Under the pieces are notes generated by a model. The model was given only the letters and a program-made list of their open reading frames with translations. It made no database searches and was not told the DNA's origin. A DNA stretch of 55,193 nucleotides. It comes from Bordetella parapertussis. GTDB taxonomy: Bacteria > Pseudomonadota > Gammaproteobacteria > Burkholderiales > Burkholderiaceae_C. The stretch lies in contig CAMDCZ010000011.1 of NCBI GenBank assembly GCA_945890735.1, forward strand, positions 1 to 55,193. Reading direction: 5' to 3'. This document shows positions 1 to 7,741 of the stretch, piece by piece. The translations under genes and the position numbers were made by a program. How positions within the stretch are numbered: the stretch's first letter is position 1; every line of letters begins with the position of its first letter.

Positions 1-473
1 GCCATGTAAGGGTGCAAGGCCAGTTGCTTGTCCATCACGCCATACAAACGCCGGGCTTCGTTGGTATAGCGGTTGATCGCGTAGGGCACTTTTTCGGGCG
101 CGTAAATACGGAAATGGTGGGCTTGGCCCAACATGGGTCCGACGCCACCCATTTGGAACATCAGCCACTGCAACACTTCGTACTTGTCGCGGTCTGACTT
201 GGGCATGAACTTGCCGAATTTAGCCGCCAAGTAAACCAATATCGCACCCGACTCGAACAGACTGATGGGCTTGCCATCCGGTCCGTGCGGGTCGACCAAG
301 GCGGGTATTTTGTTGTTGGGGCTGATGGTCAAAAACTCGGGCGTGAACTGCTCACCCTGACCGATGTGGACAGGGTGAGCCTGCCAGTCACGGCCTAAGC
401 GTTGGCCACATTCCTCGAGCATGATGTGCACCTTGTGCCCATTGGGCGTCGGCCAGCTGTAGACGTCGATCAT
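1..473 (-). CDS. YfcG/Nu-class-like glutathione S-transferase family protein, C-terminal part outside window
   Basis: The visible ~157 residues start with MIDVYSWPTPNGHK, a thioredoxin-like fold carrying the TPNGHK motif. They continue with SPNNKIPAL, the cis-Pro loop that binds glutathione, then FESGAILVYLA and QMGGVGPMLGQAHHF. This pattern matches E. coli YfcG/YghU, which act as glutathione-dependent disulfide oxidoreductases rather than classical detoxifying transferases. The gene runs off the left edge, so most of the helical C-terminal domain is missing here. Its ATG lies two bases after the stop of the acyl-CoA dehydrogenase gene, so it is probably the last visible member of that operon. 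Family assignment is firm; substrate is unknown. Confidence 0.85.
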   Translation of the reverse strand, partial: MIDVYSWPTPNGHKVHIMLEECGQRLGRDWQAHPVHIGQGEQFTPEFLTISPNNKIPALVDPHGPDGKPISLFESGAILVYLAAKFGKFMPKSDRDKYEVLQWLMFQMGGVGPMLGQAHHFRIYAPEKVPYAINRYTNEARRLYGVMDKQLALHPYM

Positions 474-475
474 GT

Positions 476-1738
476 TCAGCTGCCTCGTGTGACGGGCATG
501 TCCACTTCTTGAGACGCAGTGGCGATGTGTCTGGCCAACTCCAACTTGGCGATGGAATTGCGGTGCACTTCATCTGGGCCGTCGGCCAAGCGCAGGGTGC
601 GCTGATTGGCGTATGCGTAAGCCAAAGGGAAATCATCGCTCACACCGCCGCCACCATGGGCTTGGATCGCCCAGTCGATGATTTGGCATGCCATGTTGGG
701 CGCAATCACTTTGATCATGGCGATTTCGGTGCGTGCCACTTTGTTGCCGACGGTGTCCATCATGTATGCGGCTTTGAGAGTCAGCAAACGGGCTTGCTCG
801 ATCATGATGCGCGATTCAGCAATCCGTTCGTGCCACACGCCCTGAGCTGAAACCGGTTTGCCAAAGGCGACGCGGCTGTTCAAGCGCTTGCACATCAATT
901 CCAAGGCGCGCTCGGCTGCACCAATGGTGCGCATGCAGTGGTGGATGCGGCCAGGGCCTAAGCGGCCTTGTGCGATCTCGAAACCACGGCCTTCACCCAA
1001 GAGCAAATTGCCCACAGGCACGCGCACGTTTTTCAGGTCCACCTCCATGTGACCGTGGGGCGCATCGTCGTAGCCGAAGACCGACAAGGGGCGCATCACC
1101 GTCACGCCTGGGGAGTTGGCTGGCACGATGATCATGCTTTGCTGTGAATGGCGTGGCGCATCTGGATCGGTTTTGCCCATGACGATGTACACCGCGCAAC
1201 GCGGGTCGCCGGCACCTGACGACCACCACTTGCGGCCATTGATCACGTAATGGTCACCATCGCGCTCGATGCGTGTTTGGATGTTGGTGGCATCGGACGA
1301 TGCCACGTCAGGTTCGGTCATCAGAAACGCTGAGCGAATTTCACCGCGCAACAAGGGCTCAAGCCACTGGTCTTTCAAGGACTCGCTCGCATACCGTTCG
1401 AAGGTTTCCATGTTCCCGGTGTCCGGCGCCGAGCAATTGAACACCTCTGCTGCAAAAGGCACACGGCCCATGATTTCGCAAAGTGGCGCGTACTCCAAGT
1501 TGCTCAAGCCTTCGGGGGCGCGTTTGCTGTGTGGCAAAAACAAATTCCACAAACCTGCTTGGCGCGCCAAGGGCTTGAGTTCTTCAATCAGTTTGGTCGG
1601 AACCCAGGCATCGCCTTTGGCGCGGTTATCCGCAATTTCTTTGAAAAACCGTTTTTCATTGGGGTAGATGTGCTCGTCCATGAACGCAAGCAAACGTGCT
1701 TGCATGGTTTTGACCTTGTCGGTGTAATCGAAATTCAT
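476..1738 (-). CDS. acyl-CoA dehydrogenase, ACAD10/ACAD11 type
   Basis: A 420-residue flavoprotein of the acyl-CoA dehydrogenase superfamily. The FAD/substrate middle domain shows MTEPDVASSDATNI near residue 140 and a WWSSGAGDPRC stretch. The C-terminal helical domain has QAHGGGGVSDDFPLA and then LADGPDEVH, where most family members have the YEGT segment with the catalytic Glu. The ADGPDEVH form is typical of the ACAD10/11 branch. Members of that branch work with an aminoglycoside-phosphotransferase-like kinase on 4-hydroxyacyl-CoAs, and such a kinase gene lies 27 bases upstream. In mammals the two activities are fused; here they are separate genes. Alternative: an ordinary medium-chain or branched acyl-CoA dehydrogenase. 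Confidence 0.88.
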   Translation of the reverse strand: MNFDYTDKVKTMQARLLAFMDEHIYPNEKRFFKEIADNRAKGDAWVPTKLIEELKPLARQAGLWNLFLPHSKRAPEGLSNLEYAPLCEIMGRVPFAAEVFNCSAPDTGNMETFERYASESLKDQWLEPLLRGEIRSAFLMTEPDVASSDATNIQTRIERDGDHYVINGRKWWSSGAGDPRCAVYIVMGKTDPDAPRHSQQSMIIVPANSPGVTVMRPLSVFGYDDAPHGHMEVDLKNVRVPVGNLLLGEGRGFEIAQGRLGPGRIHHCMRTIGAAERALELMCKRLNSRVAFGKPVSAQGVWHERIAESRIMIEQARLLTLKAAYMMDTVGNKVARTEIAMIKVIAPNMACQIIDWAIQAHGGGGVSDDFPLAYAYANQRTLRLADGPDEVHRNSIAKLELARHIATASQEVDMPVTRGS

Positions 1739-1765
1739 GGTGTCTCCTTGGGGTAATGAATGCTG

Positions 1766-2854
1766 TCAGTGCGAACTTTTTTGAGCGAACAACCAGGCCA
1801 ATTCAGCCATGGGGCGAGCGCCAGCCCCCGATGCCTTGGCTTGTGCGCTGGAGGCTGTGCCATCTTCCACCCGTTTGGCGATGCCTTGCAAGATCGCCGC
1901 AATGCGAAACATGTTGTAGGCCAGGTAGAAATTCCAGTCTTGTTTCAAGGCTTTGAGGGTGGTGATGCCCGATCGCTGGCAATACAAATCGATGTACTCG
2001 TCCTCCAGTGGGATCCCCAGGGCTGCGTGGTCCAAGCCGCCAATGCCTCGAAAGCTGCCCGGCGGAATGTGCCAAGACATGCAGTGGTAGCTGAAATCGG
2101 CCAAGGGGTGACCCAAGGTGGAGAGCTCCCAGTCCAGCACTGCCAACACGCGTGCTTCGGTGGGGTGAAAAATCAGATTGTCCAAACGGAAATCGCCATG
2201 GACGATGCAGGTCAGATCGGCACGGGCGCTGTCTGGCATGTTGGCTGGCAACCATTGCATCAGCTTGTCCATCTCGGGGATCGGCTGGGTGGCCGAAGCG
2301 ACGTACTGTTTGCTCCAGCGACCAATCTGGCGGTCAAAGTAGTTGCCGGGTTTGCCAAAGCTTTCCAGCCCCTGTGCTTGATGGTTGACCGCATGCAAGG
2401 CTGCGATCACCCGGTTCATCTCCAGGTAAATCTCGCGCCGTTGCATGGGACTCATGTCTGGCAAGGCTTGGTCCCACAGGACCCGGCCTTGGACAAATTC
2501 CATGACATAAAAGGCGCGGCCAATGACTGACTCGTCCTCGCACAGCACATGCATTTGGGCGACGGGCACACCGGTGCCGTGCAGCCCACCCATGACCTTG
2601 AATTCGCGCTCAATCGCATGGGCCGAGGGCAGCAGTTTGGCCACCGGCCCAGGCTTGGCCCGCATCACATAACTGGTGTTGGGCGTATTGAGTTTGTAGG
2701 TGGGGTTGGACTGGCCGCCTTTGAACATCTCGACTTGCAAGGGGCCTTCAAACTGGGGCATGTGTTGCGACAGCCAAGCCTCCAGGGACTGTGTGTCAAA
2801 CCGGTGGGCGTCACTCACCTCACGGGTGCCAACGAAATTTTCGAAATCACTCAT
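1766..2854 (-). CDS. aminoglycoside-phosphotransferase-fold kinase, ACAD10/11 N-terminal or LvaA-like
   Basis: A 362-residue protein of the APH/choline kinase fold. The nucleotide-lobe motif FKGGQSNPTYKL lies near residue 45. The catalytic loop CIVHGDFRLDNLIFHP and the metal-binding segment VLAVLDWELSTLGHPLADF follow in the second half. This is the domain that precedes the dehydrogenase in human ACAD10/ACAD11 and forms LvaA in Pseudomonas levulinate catabolism, where it phosphorylates the 4-hydroxyl of 4-hydroxyacyl-CoA. The adjacent ACAD supports that role over antibiotic resistance. The gene starts four bases after the Crp-family regulator gene, implying co-transcription. The fold is certain; the 4-hydroxyacyl-CoA substrate is inferred. 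Confidence 0.85.
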   Translation of the reverse strand: MSDFENFVGTREVSDAHRFDTQSLEAWLSQHMPQFEGPLQVEMFKGGQSNPTYKLNTPNTSYVMRAKPGPVAKLLPSAHAIEREFKVMGGLHGTGVPVAQMHVLCEDESVIGRAFYVMEFVQGRVLWDQALPDMSPMQRREIYLEMNRVIAALHAVNHQAQGLESFGKPGNYFDRQIGRWSKQYVASATQPIPEMDKLMQWLPANMPDSARADLTCIVHGDFRLDNLIFHPTEARVLAVLDWELSTLGHPLADFSYHCMSWHIPPGSFRGIGGLDHAALGIPLEDEYIDLYCQRSGITTLKALKQDWNFYLAYNMFRIAAILQGIAKRVEDGTASSAQAKASGAGARPMAELAWLFAQKSSH

Positions 2855-2858
2855 GCAA

Positions 2859-3578
2859 TCAATCCATTGCGCTGATGGTCATCAACGCTTGTTGGTTTCG
2901 AATCACCAGGCCGCCCGGCTCGATGCGCAAGGCCTCCTCGCGTTCCATGGCTTTGAGCTCTTGATTGACACGTTGCCGAGAAGCACCCAGCAGTTGGGCC
3001 AATTCTTCTTGGGCCAAGTGCAGTCCGATGCGGATCTCGTCTCCGTGGTTCAAGGAGGGTACGCCATAGCTGCGCGCCAGGTGCAAGAGTTGCTTGGCCA
3101 AGCGGGCTCTCAGCGGCAGGGTGTTGAGGTCTTCGACCAAGCCAAACAACTGGCGTATGCGTCGTGCTTGCAGGCGCAGCATGGCATCGTAGAACTCGAC
3201 ATGGGTGGCCAAAATTTTGTGGAAATCGGCCTTGGCGACACACAAAACCGTGGTGTCTCCGTGGGCGTAGGCATCGTGGGTGCGGCTGTCCCCGTCCAAG
3301 ATCGCCACGTCGCCAAACCAGATGCCAGGTTCGACGTAGGTGAATGTGATTTGTTTGCCAGACAAAGAGGTGCTGCTCACCCGCACGGCGCCTCGCGCGC
3401 ATGCCATCCACTCTTCGGGCGAGTCGCCGCGAGCAGCGATCAGGTCGCCGTCTTGGAGTCTTTTGACATAAGCACATCGCAGGATATCGTGTCTGAGTGA
3501 AGGAGAAAGAGAAGAAAACCAGCGGCCAGCGTTCACCGACTCGCGTTCTTCAATGGTAAGTATGGGGTCGTCCATCAT
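2859..3578 (-). CDS. Crp/Fnr-family transcriptional regulator
   Basis: A 239-residue regulator. An N-terminal cyclic-nucleotide-binding-like beta barrel covers about residues 20-140, with GIWFGDVAILDG resembling the Crp phosphate-binding cassette. A dimerisation helix follows, then a C-terminal winged helix (about 165-235) with the recognition region LAQLLGASRQRVNQEL. There is no N-terminal Cys cluster, so it is not an oxygen-sensing Fnr. It sits between the crotonase and kinase genes on the same strand, four bases before the kinase, and probably controls this acyl-CoA catabolic cluster. Two consecutive ATG codons open the gene; either could be used. The ligand is unknown. Confidence 0.85.
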   Translation of the reverse strand: MMDDPILTIEERESVNAGRWFSSLSPSLRHDILRCAYVKRLQDGDLIAARGDSPEEWMACARGAVRVSSTSLSGKQITFTYVEPGIWFGDVAILDGDSRTHDAYAHGDTTVLCVAKADFHKILATHVEFYDAMLRLQARRIRQLFGLVEDLNTLPLRARLAKQLLHLARSYGVPSLNHGDEIRIGLHLAQEELAQLLGASRQRVNQELKAMEREEALRIEPGGLVIRNQQALMTISAMD

Positions 3579-3657
3579 CTGTCTTTTCGGTGACCTGAAA
3601 TTGAAAAACTGTCTCCGGCGAGACCACCGGTGCTTGGGAAACTGGGATTTTGCCTGC

Positions 3658-4440
3658 TTAGGGCTTGTACTGGGCGGGGGTTTTGTTCAAAAACGCTTGG
3701 ATACCAATGTCTGCATTGGGGTGATGCAAGTTTTGGACGAAATGCTGTTTTTCCAAAGGCAATTGGGCAAACAAGTCGTTTTGATTGGCGGCATTGACCA
3801 GTTCTTTGATGCTGGCCATGGCATTGGGCGCGCGGGCATTGAGCCGATCGGACAAGCCCAAGGCGTCCGTCAAAGCTTGCCCCGGCGCGCACAACTGGTT
3901 GACCAGCCCCCAGGTGTGCAATTGGCTGGCACTGAGCTTCTCGCCCAACATCAATACCTGGTTGACCGTGGCTCTGGGCAAGGCACGAGCCAAAGACCAA
4001 CTGCCACCGCCATCGGGCGAGAGGCCCACCGAGCTGTACGCCATGACAAACACGCTGTCTTGGGCGGCGACCAGAAAGTCACAGGCCAAGGCCAAGGAAA
4101 AACCGGCACCGGCGGCTGCGCCCTCAACCGCGGCGATGACGGGTTTGGGAAAAGTGCGGATCGCTTCGATCCAATGGTGCAAGCCTTCGATGCTTTGGGC
4201 TTGGAATTCAGGCGGTTGCGCACGGTTGGCCAATAAGCGGTTGAGGTTGCCGCCTGCGCTGAAATGCGCGCCTTCACCGGTCAGCACCACGCTTCGCACA
4301 TCCGGGTTGCTCTCGGCGACGTTCAGGGCTTCGACACCGGCGCTGTAAATCTCAGGCCCCAAGGCATTGCGGTGCTCGGGGTTGGACAGCGTCAGGACCA
4401 GGGTTTGGCCATCGCTGTGGCTTTTGAGTTGGGCGGTCAT
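3658..4440 (-). CDS. enoyl-CoA hydratase/isomerase (crotonase) family protein, isomerase-like active site
   Basis: A 260-residue crotonase-fold protein with oxyanion-hole segments AHFSAGGNL and AAAGAGFSLALACDF. The two Glu residues used by true enoyl-CoA hydratases appear to be absent: the first position reads Ser in GFSLAL, and the second falls in FVMAYSSVGLSPDGGGSW with no Glu. An Asp in the SPDGGG turn matches the catalytic Asp of PaaG-type and Delta3,Delta2-enoyl-CoA isomerases. Similar Comamonadaceae proteins are, as I recall, named oxepin-CoA hydrolase, alternative type. The start lies four bases after the stop of the dehydrogenase gene, and the two are very likely co-expressed. The exact reaction is uncertain: isomerase, ring-opening hydrolase or atypical hydratase. 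Confidence 0.8.
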   Translation of the reverse strand: MTAQLKSHSDGQTLVLTLSNPEHRNALGPEIYSAGVEALNVAESNPDVRSVVLTGEGAHFSAGGNLNRLLANRAQPPEFQAQSIEGLHHWIEAIRTFPKPVIAAVEGAAAGAGFSLALACDFLVAAQDSVFVMAYSSVGLSPDGGGSWSLARALPRATVNQVLMLGEKLSASQLHTWGLVNQLCAPGQALTDALGLSDRLNARAPNAMASIKELVNAANQNDLFAQLPLEKQHFVQNLHHPNADIGIQAFLNKTPAQYKP

Positions 4441-4444
4441 GGTT

Positions 4445-5965
4445 TCACTGGTTGGTGTGCAACAGGCTCAGACCCAAAGCGCCACGGCGTCTCAACCAGG
4501 GGCTTGGGCGGTAACGTGGATCGCCATACACGGTTTGCAAATTGAACAGGACCTCGAGCAGGTTGTCTGCACCCAAGCTGTCACCCAAGGCCAAAGGACC
4601 CTTGGGGTAGCCCAGTCCGAGGGTGACCGCGGTGTCCAGGTCTGGGGGCGTGCAGATGCCTTGTTGGCAAATATCGCTGGCGATGTTGACGATTTGCGCA
4701 ATCACCCTTTGCGTCACGAATCCGCCGCTGTCTTGGATCACGCTCACGGCTTTGCCATCGCTGGCAAACAGGGCATGGGCAGCATCGCGCATGTCGCTGC
4801 GGGTCGCTGGATTGGTGGCCAGCACCCTTCGTTTGGTGGCTGTGTCTGGCATGAGCAAATCAATGCCCAAGGTGCGTGCCGGGTCCAGTCGCTCAACGAT
4901 CGCGCAGGTGGTCACATCAAAACCCAAAGGCGCCACCAGACACAAAGCTTGGGGGGAGGGTGCGGACCCCGTTTCGATGTTGGCACCCAGGTCTTTGAGA
5001 AGTTGCAGCAATTCGGCACGGCGAGCCGCGCGGGCGGAGACCCACACCGAAGGCAGTTGCGTCTTCTCAGGCACAGGAATGTCGGCAGGCCATTGCGCTT
5101 TGCCATCGAGGTATTTGTAGAAGCCTTGTCCCGCTTTTCGGCCCAGCCATCCGCCTGCCAAGCGCTGGCTGGTGATGACGTTGGGCCGGTAGCGGGGCTC
5201 TTCAAAGTATTGGTGGTAGATCGACTCCATGACCGGGTGCGAGACATCCAGCGCGGTCAAGTCCATCAGTTCAAAAGGGCCCAGCTTGAAGCCGACTTGG
5301 TCTTTCAAAATCCGGTCAATCGTGGCGAAATCGCTGATGCCTTCAGACACGGCGCGCAGTGCTTCTGTGATGTAGCCTCGCCCAGCGTGGTTGACGATGA
5401 AGCCGGGGGTGTCTTTGGCCCGCACCGCTTGGTGGCCCATGGCTTTGGCCATGTCTGACAGTTGTTGACAAGTCGTCTCGGCGGTGGCCAAGCCAGCCAC
5501 GACCTCGACCACTTTCATCAAGGGCACAGGGTTGAAGAAATGAAACCCAGCAAACCGCTCGGGGTGTTGCATGTCGGCCGCCAGGGCGGTGATCGACAGC
5601 GATGAGGTGTTGCTGACAATCACGGTGCTGGCAGGCAACAGGTTTTCTAATTGCGCAAACAAAGCCTTTTTGACCGAGATGTTTTCAACCACGGCTTCAA
5701 TCACCAAAGCTGACTGGTTCAGGTCATGCAAGTGCTCCGCAAAGCGCAGGTGTTGGCTGTATGAAGTCACTTGCGCGGACGTTAAACGGCCTTTTTCTTG
5801 CAGCTTTTGCCATTGCAGCCTCACGGCATCGCAGGCTTTCTCGGCTGCGCCAGGGATCACGTCAAAAACCACGACATGGGAGAGCGCCTGGGCGGCCAGT
5901 TGCGCAATGCCTTGGCCCATGGCGCCTGCACCTATCACGCCTGTCGTTTTGAAAAAAGTATCCAT
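4445..5965 (-). CDS. 3-hydroxyacyl-CoA dehydrogenase, PaaH/PaaC-like with duplicated C-terminal domain
   Basis: This 506-residue enzyme should oxidise 3-hydroxyacyl-CoA to 3-ketoacyl-CoA with NAD. The Rossmann motif GVIGAGAMGQGIA opens the protein. The catalytic residues lie in SNTSSLSIT, FHFFNPVPLMKVVEV (His) and PGFIVNH (Asn). After the usual C-terminal domain comes a second HCDH-like domain, roughly 400-490, containing GGFVTQRVIAQIVN, as in the ~500-residue PaaH group. I place the start at the ATG giving MDTFFKT; a TTG two codons upstream is possible. No clear Shine-Dalgarno is seen, and a CATAATCT stretch lies just before the ATG. First gene of the leftward catabolic cluster. Confidence 0.88.
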   Translation of the reverse strand: MDTFFKTTGVIGAGAMGQGIAQLAAQALSHVVVFDVIPGAAEKACDAVRLQWQKLQEKGRLTSAQVTSYSQHLRFAEHLHDLNQSALVIEAVVENISVKKALFAQLENLLPASTVIVSNTSSLSITALAADMQHPERFAGFHFFNPVPLMKVVEVVAGLATAETTCQQLSDMAKAMGHQAVRAKDTPGFIVNHAGRGYITEALRAVSEGISDFATIDRILKDQVGFKLGPFELMDLTALDVSHPVMESIYHQYFEEPRYRPNVITSQRLAGGWLGRKAGQGFYKYLDGKAQWPADIPVPEKTQLPSVWVSARAARRAELLQLLKDLGANIETGSAPSPQALCLVAPLGFDVTTCAIVERLDPARTLGIDLLMPDTATKRRVLATNPATRSDMRDAAHALFASDGKAVSVIQDSGGFVTQRVIAQIVNIASDICQQGICTPPDLDTAVTLGLGYPKGPLALGDSLGADNLLEVLFNLQTVYGDPRYRPSPWLRRRGALGLSLLHTNQ

Positions 5966-6060
5966 AGGCAAAGATTATGTCCCAGCGGTCTGGGGCAACG
6001 CTGGTCGCGGCACCCTGTGCCAGAATGGAAAAAACGAGTAACTTCAACCCGGGAGACAAG

Positions 6061-6723
6061 ATGACACTCAAACTGTGCGGATTCGCAGCCAGCAATTACT
6101 ACAACAAAATCAAACTGCAACTGCTGGAAAAAGGGATCGACTTTGAAGAAGAGCTGGTGTGGACTGGCAACAGCCATCCGAAGTTGGTTGGCCGTTCACC
6201 ATTGGGAAAAGTGCCTTTTTTGGAAACCCCTGATGGGTGTGTGTCAGAGTCTTTGGTGCTTGCTGAGTACATCGAGACCCGGTATCCCCAGCATCCCTTG
6301 CTGCCCAGCGACCCATTTCAGGCTGCCAAGGTACGAGAGTTGATTGTTTATCTTGAACTGCACATTGAGTTGGTGGTCAGGGCTCTTTACCCGCAAGCAT
6401 TTTTCGGCGGTACGGTGAGCGAAGACACCAAGGCCTTGGTACGCAAACAGTTGACCAAAAACATTCCCGCATTCGCGAGTTTGGCCAAGTTTTCCCCTTA
6501 TGTGGCTGGTGACCAACTGACCTTGGCTGATTGCGCTGCTGCATTTCACCTGCCCATTGCTGTTTCAGCTTGCAAACTGGTGTTGGGTGAAGATTTGTTG
6601 GCAGCCCTGCCGGTGAAAGCCTACAGCCAAAAAATGGCTGAAAACCCTCACATGCAAAAGGTGTTGGCAGAGCGCAAAACCAATGCTGAGCTGATGACCA
6701 GCCTGCTGGCTGCCAAAAAATAA
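6061..6723 (+). CDS. glutathione S-transferase family protein
   Basis: A 220-residue cytosolic GST. The N-terminal thioredoxin-like domain carries FAASNYYNKIKLQLLEKG and GKVPFLETPDGCVSESLVLAEYIE, the cis-Pro and Ser-containing glutathione site. The C-terminal helical domain holds VAGDQLTLADCAAAFHL, the usual N-capping box region. The start is fixed by a GGGAGA ribosome-binding site a few bases upstream of ATG; in-frame codons further upstream are not needed. It diverges from the 3-hydroxyacyl-CoA dehydrogenase gene and converges with the small gene behind lexA, with two bases between stops. It could serve detoxification or dehalogenation; nothing here shows a specific substrate. Confidence 0.85.
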   Translation: MTLKLCGFAASNYYNKIKLQLLEKGIDFEEELVWTGNSHPKLVGRSPLGKVPFLETPDGCVSESLVLAEYIETRYPQHPLLPSDPFQAAKVRELIVYLELHIELVVRALYPQAFFGGTVSEDTKALVRKQLTKNIPAFASLAKFSPYVAGDQLTLADCAAAFHLPIAVSACKLVLGEDLLAALPVKAYSQKMAENPHMQKVLAERKTNAELMTSLLAAKK

Positions 6724-6725
6724 AC

Positions 6726-6998
6726 TCAGTTGCTGTAGATATTGCGCTGATTTTCCAGCGCGATCAAACGGTCAAGCTCTGCACACACATCGGCCATGCG
6801 GCCAGAAATCACCATGCGGCCTGCACTGTGCCGCGCTGGGCGCTGGTCTTCGGCCACCCGAACCACCCGCAAAGGGCGCTGGGGTTGGCCAACGGTGGGC
6901 TTGGCTGCCACTGGCTTGGCCATGAGGTTGGACATCAAGTGGCGGTAAGCGGCATCAACCCGCTTGAATACATGGGGACTGGAGAGGGCAAATGACAT
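6726..6998 (-). CDS. uncharacterised small protein encoded directly downstream of lexA
   Basis: A 90-residue protein I cannot assign to a characterised family. A GGAG ribosome-binding site sits at good spacing before the ATG, and the gene begins 15 bases after the lexA stop on the same strand, so it is probably part of the lexA transcript. The first half is basic and Pro/Ala-rich with no predicted membrane segment. The second half holds a helix-like block GRMVISGRMADVCAELDRL. I believe similar short proteins follow lexA in other Comamonadaceae. By position it may be SOS-induced, like sulA behind lexA in pseudomonads, but no sequence similarity to SulA is claimed. Confidence 0.7.
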   Translation of the reverse strand: MSFALSSPHVFKRVDAAYRHLMSNLMAKPVAAKPTVGQPQRPLRVVRVAEDQRPARHSAGRMVISGRMADVCAELDRLIALENQRNIYSN

Positions 6999-7013
6999 GT
7001 TGAGCTCCTGGGG

Positions 7014-7679
7014 TTAAAACTGGTTTCGGATCAAGCCAACGGCCAGACCTTCTATCTGGAAGGGATCGCCTGCACGGACATGGATGGTGTCAAAGTCTGG
7101 GTTTTCGGGATGCAGGGCTATCCCATGCGGGGTTTTTTGGAATCGCTTGACTGTGACGTCTTCGCCCAAGCGGGCGACCACGATTTGCCCATTGCGGGCG
7201 TCTGAGGTGGATTTCACAGCCAGCATGTCGCCGTCCATGATGCCGATGTCTCGCATGGACAAGCCCTTGACCTTGAGCAGGTAATCGGGTTGTTGCTGAA
7301 ACATGGACGCTTCGACTTGGTAGGTGTGCTCAATGTGTTCTTGGGCCAGGATGGGGGCGCCAGCGGCAACCCGACCGATTAAGGGGAGCATGAGTTGGTT
7401 GAGCCCAGGCATGGGCAGGCTGAACTGTTTGAACAAATGGGCGCTGCCGGTCTCGTTAGACTGGGGCTTGAGGCGGATACCACGAGAAGTGCCGCTCACG
7501 AGTTGGATCACGCCTTTGCGGGCCAGGGCTTGCAGGTGTTCCTCGGCAGCATTGGGCGATTTGAAGCCGAGTTCGGTGGCGATTTCGGCCCGTGTGGGCG
7601 GTGCTCCCGTGTTGTGGATGGCGGTTTGGATCAGGTCCAAGATTTGTTGCTGGCGGGCGGTGAGCTTGATTGGTTCCAT
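7014..7679 (-). CDS. lexA: LexA repressor, SOS response
   Basis: A 221-residue LexA. The N-terminal winged helix (LTARQQQILDLIQ, then PPTRAEIATELGFKSPNAAEEHLQAL) binds the SOS box. The self-cleavage bond is Ala106-Gly107 in RVAAGAPIL. The Ser-Lys dyad is Ser141 in GLSMRD and Lys178 in VTVKRF. RecA filaments on single-stranded DNA stimulate this cleavage and derepress SOS genes. The ATG before EPIKL is chosen because AGGAG lies immediately upstream; an in-frame extension upstream lacks support. Two LexA-box-like sequences just upstream imply autoregulation. Assignment is essentially certain. Confidence 0.97.
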   Translation of the reverse strand: MEPIKLTARQQQILDLIQTAIHNTGAPPTRAEIATELGFKSPNAAEEHLQALARKGVIQLVSGTSRGIRLKPQSNETGSAHLFKQFSLPMPGLNQLMLPLIGRVAAGAPILAQEHIEHTYQVEASMFQQQPDYLLKVKGLSMRDIGIMDGDMLAVKSTSDARNGQIVVARLGEDVTVKRFQKTPHGIALHPENPDFDTIHVRAGDPFQIEGLAVGLIRNQF

Positions 7680-7683
7680 GGGG

Positions 7684-7688
7684 CTCCT
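7684..7688 (-). promoter_or_regulatory. lexA ribosome-binding site
   Basis: Read on the minus strand this is AGGAG, four bases before the ATG that gives MEPIKL. It decides the lexA start against upstream in-frame alternatives. Confidence 0.7.
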
Positions 7689-7722
7689 GCACAATCGGTT
7701 AGGTTTGGGATTCAAACAAAAA

Positions 7723-7738
7723 CTGTTTGGATATCCAG
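7723..7738. promoter_or_regulatory. LexA box 1 (SOS operator), lexA-proximal
   Basis: The sequence is CTGT-N8-CCAG, one mismatch from the CTGT-N8-ACAG consensus, flanked by AA on the left and TA on the right. It lies in the lexA/asparaginase intergenic region, about 44 bases upstream of the lexA ATG. Together with the second box it forms a tandem operator, as at E. coli lexA. Assignment rests on consensus match and position. Confidence 0.75.
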
Positions 7739-7741
7739 TAA

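Noticed and set aside
4367..5458. Long plus-strand open frame opposite the 3-hydroxyacyl-CoA dehydrogenase gene
   Set aside because: It is a shadow of codon bias in the real gene. Its translation has no recognisable domain, and it overlaps a well-supported coding region completely.
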